Shown here: positions 22,101 to 26,377 of the stretch, one piece after another
How the letters are laid out: each line of letters starts with the position of its first letter
Numbering within the stretch: the stretch's first letter is position 1
Virus record (IMG/VR): IMGVR_UViG_3300029319_000419
Coordinates: 1-26,377 of that record
Direction: 5' to 3' (one strand)
Source of the DNA: a virus
DNA length: 26,377 nucleotides
Notes under the pieces: model-generated
What the model was told of the DNA's origin: nothing
Databases searched by the model: none
Seen by the model: only the letters and a program-made list of their open reading frames with translations
Program-made: the position numbers and the translations under genes

Positions 22101-22883
22101 TTACTCCTTCGGGGTTAGGTTATATAAATTAGTTATATCTTTTTTGTTTTTGTATTTTAAGTCATCCGTTAATCTTAATACTTTTATATCGTTAACATAT
22201 CCTCTTAATTCTTTTGCAAATGCAAAAATCTTTGGCATAGCATCGGGGTCAAGTGCTATTATTGTCGTAGAGAATTGTGAAAGAAAATTCTTGTGTTCTT
22301 CAGAAAGTGAAGTTCCAAGAATCGCAACCCCGACAAATGTGTTGCCACCAATAGTAGCAGCACTAACACAATCCTCTACAACAACAGAAGTTTTACCATT
22401 ACCATAAAAATAAGGCAAGTTATTATTTCCATATCGTTTCCATTTAGGCAATCTAGATGTTAAAGCTCTGCCAGTCGCATCTACAATTTCCCCTTTGTCT
22501 TTGATGGGAAACACAACACGATCTTCTTTTACATCGTAATGTAAATCAAGAGCGTCTGCGTCAAGTTGCCATGTATCACAGAACTCGATTAGTTTTTTTC
22601 TGTTGTTATGAGGAACAATGTATTGTGGTAACACAAAAGCTATAGGAGAAAATAGAGGATTAACTTTTGTCTGTTTGATATCTTCGACAGACAGATTTAC
22701 TCTTGTGTTACCACTTATGTTACAAGAAGCCTTGTAACAATTCCAAACTACTACACCCATATTGTTTGTTACAGTAAAAGTTTTATAACCTTTGCAACAT
22801 GGGCAATGTAATCTTTTAGTATGTCCTATAGGTATGTCTAACTCTAACACATACCCCCGGACAGAGTTAATGTCTTTTAGCAT
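22101..22883 (-). CDS. DNA primase with zinc ribbon and TOPRIM domain
   Basis: A 260-residue protein that makes RNA primers. The N-terminal zinc ribbon has Cys27, Cys30 (HCPCCKG) and Cys49, Cys54 (WNCYKASC), the second pair spaced by four. A linker with VVFPI leads to the TOPRIM domain with VVVEDCVSA (Glu170-Asp171) and ALDPDA (Asp212, Asp214), the metal-binding E and D-x-D. It is about the size of the T7 gp4 primase half and works with the separate helicase next in the operon. No clear Shine-Dalgarno sequence precedes its ATG; the start lies seven bases from the integrase stop. Confidence 0.88.
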   Translation of the reverse strand: MLKDINSVRGYVLELDIPIGHTKRLHCPCCKGYKTFTVTNNMGVVVWNCYKASCNISGNTRVNLSVEDIKQTKVNPLFSPIAFVLPQYIVPHNNRKKLIEFCDTWQLDADALDLHYDVKEDRVVFPIKDKGEIVDATGRALTSRLPKWKRYGNNNLPYFYGNGKTSVVVEDCVSAATIGGNTFVGVAILGTSLSEEHKNFLSQFSTTIIALDPDAMPKIFAFAKELRGYVNDIKVLRLTDDLKYKNKKDITNLYNLTPKE

Positions 22884-22890
22884 ATTAATT

Positions 22891-23781
22891 TTAATCCGTC
22901 AAATTTTTTCTTAAATTAAGTGCAACATTAGCAGATTGAAAGGTATTCTTCATGTATGGTTTAACACTCTGAGGGTTAGCATGACCTGTTACAGACATGA
23001 TGTTTCCCATCGAAACTCCTGCGTCCACCATCTCAGTTGTACCTGTTCTTCTTAGATCAGATAATCTAAGTTCTTCTGATAATCCTGCCATGTTCATTAG
23101 TTGTCTGCCAATAAAAGGTAGTTTAGTGAGCGAATAAGGCTCATACAAGCCTCTTCTCGGCTTTGGTCTAGGTGCTACATACTTTTGGAATCCAAAGTCT
23201 TCCTGCTGCGATTTTAGCATACTATTAAGATCATCAGATATAGGAAGAAAAACCTCTGCTCTTCGTTTAGATTGTGTGATATGTGCTTTTTGTTTATCTA
23301 AATCTAAACAATCCCAAGTTAATGTTCTCATGTCTCCTAATCTTTGACACCATTCGTATGCCATTTGTACAATCAATCCAATGTTTCTATATTTAAAATC
23401 AGAATAAGCTAAATCTAAAAACTTCTTGACATCTTGTTTTGTCCACACAACTTTTCTTGGTTGAGGTGTTCTTCTTTTTATATTTGAAAAAGGATTAACC
23501 TCAGTATACTCCATATGTATGGCATAATTAAAAATAATTCTTGTAACAGACATCACATGGTTTGCCATATGAATGCCTTTTTCACACCATTTTTCGTAAC
23601 ACAACTTAGCAATCTTTGTAGTGATATCAGAAAAGTTGATACTGCCTAAAGTTTTAGCAGTACCAACCTCTGTGTTTATCGCTACATCAAGAAAGTATTT
23701 ATATTGTACTTTAGTTTCATCACGTAAGTTGTTGAAATCATACGACAAATAGTATTCTTGTAGTAACTTATTTAGTTTCAT
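22891..23781 (-). CDS. int: Tyrosine recombinase / phage integrase
   Basis: A 296-residue site-specific recombinase from ATG 23781, which follows the preceding TAA by one base. A GTG at 23790 is the alternative start. An N-terminal SAM-like core-binding domain (to about residue 105) precedes the catalytic domain. Catalytic residues are Arg147 (WCQRLGDMRTL), Lys172 (SKRR), Arg244 in LSDLRRTG, His267 in VTGH and the nucleophile Tyr276 in KPYMK. The usual first His of box II (HxLRHT) is Ser241 here. It would insert the phage at a host attachment site or resolve phage DNA. Several pelagiphages of otherwise lytic type carry integrases. No repressor or attachment site is seen in this window. Confidence 0.93.
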   Translation of the reverse strand: MKLNKLLQEYYLSYDFNNLRDETKVQYKYFLDVAINTEVGTAKTLGSINFSDITTKIAKLCYEKWCEKGIHMANHVMSVTRIIFNYAIHMEYTEVNPFSNIKRRTPQPRKVVWTKQDVKKFLDLAYSDFKYRNIGLIVQMAYEWCQRLGDMRTLTWDCLDLDKQKAHITQSKRRAEVFLPISDDLNSMLKSQQEDFGFQKYVAPRPKPRRGLYEPYSLTKLPFIGRQLMNMAGLSEELRLSDLRRTGTTEMVDAGVSMGNIMSVTGHANPQSVKPYMKNTFQSANVALNLRKNLTD

Positions 23782-23782
23782 T

Positions 23783-23935
23783 TTATCCACTCTTCAATCC
23801 AAAGTTTTGTAACGTATCTCCTCTAGCATGGTGAAAGCCTCTCTTCAGAGACTTTCTTTGCTTAGATTGAGATAAGTGCATATGCTTTTTCTTGTGTCTA
23901 TTGATAGCATATTTTCTTTTGAATATCTTCTTCAT
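23783..23935 (-). CDS. Small very basic protein between DUF932 and integrase
   Basis: 50 residues from an ATG that overlaps the DUF932 stop (TAATG). The longer frame from 23977 starts inside the DUF932 gene. The sequence MKKIFKRKYAINRHKKKHMH, then SQSKQRKSLKRGFHHARG, is dominated by Lys, Arg and His, so nucleic acid binding is likely. Its last codons overlap or touch the integrase start. Small basic proteins next to integrases can be excisionase-like directionality factors, but no family is recognised here and the idea is a guess from place and charge. Confidence 0.62.
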   Translation of the reverse strand: MKKIFKRKYAINRHKKKHMHLSQSKQRKSLKRGFHHARGDTLQNFGLKSG

Positions 23936-24789
23936 TAGGCTGCCAACAATGATTGAAACTGAGGTGTGGATATCCACTTAGCAACTTGTTGCTCTCTCTT
24001 CCACATAGTCTCAGCTTGAGTATCAAAACCAGTTTCTCTGATCTTGAAACCATTTCTTTCATCAGCATACGATGCATAGTTAGTAAATGCAGAGTAAAGA
24101 GCAAACACATTCTTGCCACGCTTGGATATCTCTTCACAAGCTAGAGCATACATCTTCTTAGCCAATGTCTCTGACTTGATGATACTCGCTAGGAATGTCT
24201 TGCCATCTACATTGAGTGGTGTATCTGCCCACTTCTGCAGTCTGTTACAACTTTCATCAAAGGTAAGTCTAGCTTGTTTTACTTCATTGATATAAGCTGC
24301 TAGTACAAATCCACTCGTATTCTTACGTTTGATAGATTCATATGAACCTGTAATCAATCCGTTAGTACAGTAGAAATCAATACCACCTGTGTATACTTGA
24401 TTAGAACAAGAACCATCTACACCATGAAGAGCGACAAGACGCTCATTGATCTTGGTCTGATGTTTGCTAGTCGTTATCGTAAACTCAACATTAGGCAACT
24501 TGATATCCAAGAGAGCAAAGGCTTTGTTTCTAGCAGTTTGTATCTTAACTACTGCACCCTCTAACTCGTGAGGAAGTCTGTTGTCTTGTGTTGCTTTTTT
24601 GATCCCATTGAAAAAGTCAATGTGATTGGCTGCCTTAAACTTGCTACCTACGATGCCTATGACATCTCCAGTAACAGAGTTGTGGACATATTTTTTGCCT
24701 TGCATTTTAGTTGGTGAATACTCAATCTTAAAGTCAAGGTCTGTTCCCTCTAAATCAAATAGAGGATTTGTTACAAAGTCTAATGGCAT
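23935..24789 (-). CDS. DUF932 phage/plasmid-like protein
   Basis: A 284-residue protein from ATG 24789, set by GGAG eight bases upstream. The ATG at 24810, seven codons earlier, would place that GGAG inside the gene. Family marks include VGSKFKAANHIDFF (about 48-61), an N-F-A-L-L-D strand, VYTGGIDFYCTNGL (about 132-145) and SGFVLAAYI. This is the DUF932 family (TIGR03299-like), widespread in phages, plasmids and islands, without established function. It leads the recombination and replication genes. The end overlaps the next start (TAATG). Confidence 0.85.
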   Translation of the reverse strand: MPLDFVTNPLFDLEGTDLDFKIEYSPTKMQGKKYVHNSVTGDVIGIVGSKFKAANHIDFFNGIKKATQDNRLPHELEGAVVKIQTARNKAFALLDIKLPNVEFTITTSKHQTKINERLVALHGVDGSCSNQVYTGGIDFYCTNGLITGSYESIKRKNTSGFVLAAYINEVKQARLTFDESCNRLQKWADTPLNVDGKTFLASIIKSETLAKKMYALACEEISKRGKNVFALYSAFTNYASYADERNGFKIRETGFDTQAETMWKREQQVAKWISTPQFQSLLAA

Positions 24790-24801
24790 AATAATATCTC
24801 C
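24787..24801 (-). promoter_or_regulatory. Ribosome binding site deciding the DUF932 start
   Basis: On the - strand GGAG (24801-24798) lies eight bases before ATG 24789, favouring it over the ATG seven codons upstream. Confidence 0.7.
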
Positions 24802-24822
24802 TTTCTCCATTGTTGTTTGTAA

Positions 24823-24909
24823 TTACGTTATTATTCCGAAGTACCCCATGATAAATGATAATGCTGATACTCCAAGTATAACCCATATTATATCTTCGTT
24901 ATTAAACAT
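24823..24909 (-). CDS. Tiny single-helix membrane protein, 28 residues
   Basis: A short frame whose ATG lies one base after the preceding stop (TAATATG). The peptide MFNNEDIIWVILGVSALSFI continues MGYFGIIT, one hydrophobic helix with an acidic N-terminus. AGGAAAGAAT lies upstream of the ATG within the end of the previous gene. It fills the otherwise empty stretch before DUF932. With only 28 codons the coding case is weak. Similar tiny membrane peptides are common in phage early regions. Confidence 0.42.
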   Translation of the reverse strand: MFNNEDIIWVILGVSALSFIMGYFGIIT

Positions 24910-24910
24910 A

Positions 24911-25069
24911 TTATTCTTTCCTATACTCTATAATAATCCACGCTATTAGCATGGGTATAAACAATATAACATATAGTATATAAGCAAGCCAAGAATAAAC
25001 ATTATTTTGTTTAGAATATTCTTCCCAATCTAATATGTATTCTTGCTTTTCTTTTTTATTCTTTTTCAT
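24911..25069 (-). CDS. Small single-helix membrane protein, 52 residues
   Basis: The ATG overlaps the end of the preceding gene by 14 bases. The protein has a charged cytoplasmic-type head (MKKNKKEKQEYILDWEEYSK), then one hydrophobic helix at about residues 26-47 (WLAYILYVILFIPMLIAWII) and a short EYRKE tail. No family is recognised. It belongs to a run of small, translationally linked genes. A role at the host membrane is inferred from the helix alone. Confidence 0.58.
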   Translation of the reverse strand: MKKNKKEKQEYILDWEEYSKQNNVYSWLAYILYVILFIPMLIAWIIIEYRKE

Positions 25070-25298
25070 TTACATCCATTCTAACTAATTTGTCTATATT
25101 TTTATTATATAAAACAATACCGAAGTCATAGCCTTGTTTGTAGTAATAGCTTTCTTGTTTTTCGTCTCTTTCTCCATAAAAAAAACCATCTACTACACCA
25201 TCTTTGAATGCTTTTAGCACACCATTTGATTCTATCTTCTTATCTAAATGATGTGCCTCTATTAACTTATCTGCTAATTGATCTCGTTTTACGCTCAT
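25056..25298 (-). CDS. Small protein of unknown function, 80 residues
   Basis: Begins at an ATG overlapping the preceding stop (ATGA), with GGAGAATGTATC upstream. The protein MSVKRDQLADKLIEAHHLDK has a following segment with DGVVDGFFYGERDEKQ and a Tyr-rich part (SYYYKQGYDFGI). It is charged and soluble. No family is recognised. Its placement early in the leftward operon suggests an early host-interaction gene, which is inference. Confidence 0.66.
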   Translation of the reverse strand: MSVKRDQLADKLIEAHHLDKKIESNGVLKAFKDGVVDGFFYGERDEKQESYYYKQGYDFGIVLYNKNIDKLVRMDVNEKE

Positions 25299-25486
25299 GA
25301 TACATTCTCCTTTCCATAAATAACTTCTTCAAAGTGTCTGATAAGCATATCTAAACTTTCACAAGCACCTTTATACTCTGCACGAGAGTGGCTATCATTA
25401 CCCTCGTAAAAATTATCTTTAATATCTGTAGCTACATTTTTAATTTTTTTTAATGTAATTACATTTTGAATATATTTATCACTCAT
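25295..25486 (-). CDS. Small protein of unknown function, 63 residues
   Basis: The ATG overlaps the preceding gene's TGA and has AAAGGAG upstream inside that gene. The protein MSDKYIQNVITLKKIKNVAT is followed by a helical part with EYKGACESLDMLIRHFEEVI. It is soluble and mainly helical, with one Cys. No family is recognised. It is coupled on both sides by ATGA overlaps. Confidence 0.65.
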   Translation of the reverse strand: MSDKYIQNVITLKKIKNVATDIKDNFYEGNDSHSRAEYKGACESLDMLIRHFEEVIYGKENVS

Positions 25487-25611
25487 AATAATAACTCCTT
25501 TGCCACTTCAAATACTGCATAGGCATACAGTATTATAATAATTAATTTTAATGTCTTGTTAAATGAATCGTCAGACGCTTTTACCCAATGTGGATAGTTT
25601 TTCTTAGGCAT
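25483..25611 (-). CDS. Small single-helix membrane protein, 42 residues
   Basis: The ATG lies in the last codons of the methyltransferase (ATGCCTAA, eight-base overlap) and the stop overlaps the next ATG. The protein MPKKNYPHWVKASDDSFNKT is followed by a hydrophobic helix (LKLIIIILYAYAVF) and VAKELLL. Its final codons carry the AAAGGAG used by the following gene, a further sign of coupling. No family is recognised. Confidence 0.58.
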   Translation of the reverse strand: MPKKNYPHWVKASDDSFNKTLKLIIIILYAYAVFEVAKELLL

Positions 25612-26377
25612 GTACAAAATATCCTTTCTCATAATTGTCAGACTTTATTTTTTTCGGGAGCAGTATCTCACCTAGTATGTGAGCAACTACATCAACTGTC
25701 CAACCATTACCAATCATCTTGTATCGTTGTGTCTTTGATACACCTTCTGTGTAATTGTCAGGCAGAGTCTGTAATCTCTCGCACTCGATAGGTGTTAACT
25801 TTCTCCATGTCATACCTTCTACCACGATATTATCTTTTTGTACAGTTGTTAAACAGTTTGTCTTGTCATCACCTCGTACTTCTATCTGTGGTGTGAGAGG
25901 TAAGTTCATCTGATAATCTTTGCGAACACCTTTCTCGTCAAGCCTACGATTAACAATGCGACCACCTTTAGCTGAATACGTGGCAACTTTAGGCTCTCTG
26001 TTACCACCTTGCATGGTGAGTAACGTAGGTGCTTTGCCATCCATGTGATACACTCGCTTGGCTTGTTCGTGTTTGTAGTGTGCATACTTATCAGCATAGC
26101 CTACTTCTAGTGATCTATCGACAATCGTCATGCCATTGTTACCTGCACCTTTGTGCATGGTAGCAGTAGTACATAAGGCTTTCTGATCTACTGACCGATG
26201 ATGCCTAGCATTCCGTTCATTGATAGGAACAGGTGGCTCATCATGATCCTCTTGCAGTATATCTTTTAACACTAAGCCTTTGTCTTCCATAGGTGGTATG
26301 ATTATCTGTTCATACTTGCCATTGATTAGCATACCAAACCAATAGTTTCTCCATCTGTTTTGTGGAGATAGACTGCT
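25604..26377 (-). CDS. DNA cytosine-5 methyltransferase, C-terminal part (5' end beyond window)
   Basis: The frame stays open to the right edge, so the internal ATG at 26332 is not the real start; 257 residues are visible. The first ones read SPQNRWRNYWFG, matching motif VIII (QxRxR) of C5 methyltransferases. A target-recognition-like middle follows (MDGKAPTLLTMQGGNREPKV), then RKLTPIECERLQTLPDNYTE (motif IX) and YKMIGNGWTVDVVAHIL (motif X). The SAM-binding and Pro-Cys motifs must lie upstream outside the window. It would methylate cytosines, probably shielding phage DNA from host restriction. No paired restriction enzyme gene is evident. Confidence 0.9.
   Translation of the reverse strand, partial: SSLSPQNRWRNYWFGMLINGKYEQIIIPPMEDKGLVLKDILQEDHDEPPVPINERNARHHRSVDQKALCTTATMHKGAGNNGMTIVDRSLEVGYADKYAHYKHEQAKRVYHMDGKAPTLLTMQGGNREPKVATYSAKGGRIVNRRLDEKGVRKDYQMNLPLTPQIEVRGDDKTNCLTTVQKDNIVVEGMTWRKLTPIECERLQTLPDNYTEGVSKTQRYKMIGNGWTVDVVAHILGEILLPKKIKSDNYEKGYFVHA

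Noticed and set aside
22884-24910. A phage attachment site beside the integrase
   Set aside because: The flanks are fully coding or only about 30 bases long, and no tRNA-like 3' end or clear inverted arm sites were recognised by eye.
24626-24949. A 107-codon + strand frame across the DUF932 start
   Set aside because: It is antisense to DUF932 and to the small membrane gene, and it covers the strong GGAG used on the other strand.
26332-26377. The ATG at 26332 as the methyltransferase start
   Set aside because: The frame continues upstream to the window edge and encodes motif VIII there, so the gene must begin outside.
1-26377. tRNA genes, CRISPR arrays, insertion sequences, phage RNA polymerase, endolysin
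   Set aside because: None could be supported: no cloverleaf, regularly spaced repeats, transposase motifs, T7-type polymerase motifs or lysozyme/amidase motifs were seen.

Overview
The window looks like an internal segment of an AT-rich, tightly packed marine bacteriophage genome, probably a short-tailed (podovirus-like) phage of the kind found on marine alphaproteobacteria (SAR11, SAR116, roseobacters). The main support is a family A DNA polymerase with a DnaJ-type four-cysteine zinc insert, an arrangement I recall being described for the SAR116 phage HMO-2011. Other support is an RTPR-type B12-dependent ribonucleotide reductase, a DUF3310 protein, a DUF932 protein, a tyrosine integrase, and tail-fibre and internal virion proteins of types I recall from marine metagenomic phages. 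The phage group is an inference from gene content. The host cannot be read from the sequence.

Layout: everything from 1 to 12818 is on the + strand and everything from 12811 to the right edge is on the - strand, so two arms converge and overlap by 8 bases. The + arm is structural. From 1 to 4955 lies a tail-tip region with six small paralogous fibre-like proteins (one cut by the left edge), two proteins resembling tail-assembly factors, a fibre adaptor and a 372-residue fibre or adhesin. Next come a small protein and a one-helix membrane protein. From 5376 to 12818 there is a set of large probable internal (DNA-ejection) virion proteins, one built on an 11-residue repeat. Terminase, portal and capsid genes are not here and presumably lie to the left.

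The - arm, read from the right edge, is the DNA metabolism operon: a cytosine-5 DNA methyltransferase (cut by the edge), a cluster of very small and mostly membrane proteins, DUF932, a small basic protein, integrase, primase, helicase, a PD-(D/E)XK nuclease, DNA polymerase, a probable ssDNA-binding protein, a RecB/Cas4-like exonuclease, a second small PD-(D/E)XK nuclease, two small genes (one DUF3310), class II ribonucleotide reductase, and four small late genes ending with a DUF6552-like membrane protein. Together these supply dNTPs, open and copy DNA, process ends and integrate or recombine.

Genes are packed with 1 to 33 base gaps or short overlaps. No stretch over 300 bases lacks a gene, and I see no tRNA, CRISPR array, insertion sequence, convincing promoter or terminator. 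Ten genes too short or too nested to be obvious are listed with their exact ends. The most unusual signal is in the tail-tip region: six different genes end in codons for Gly-(Asp/Glu)-Leu-Ala, and in all six the Gly-Asp/Glu codons spell GGAGA, a Shine-Dalgarno core placed 6 or 9 bases before the overlapping start of the next gene. This makes each paralog look like a portable cassette that brings the ribosome binding site for whatever follows it.
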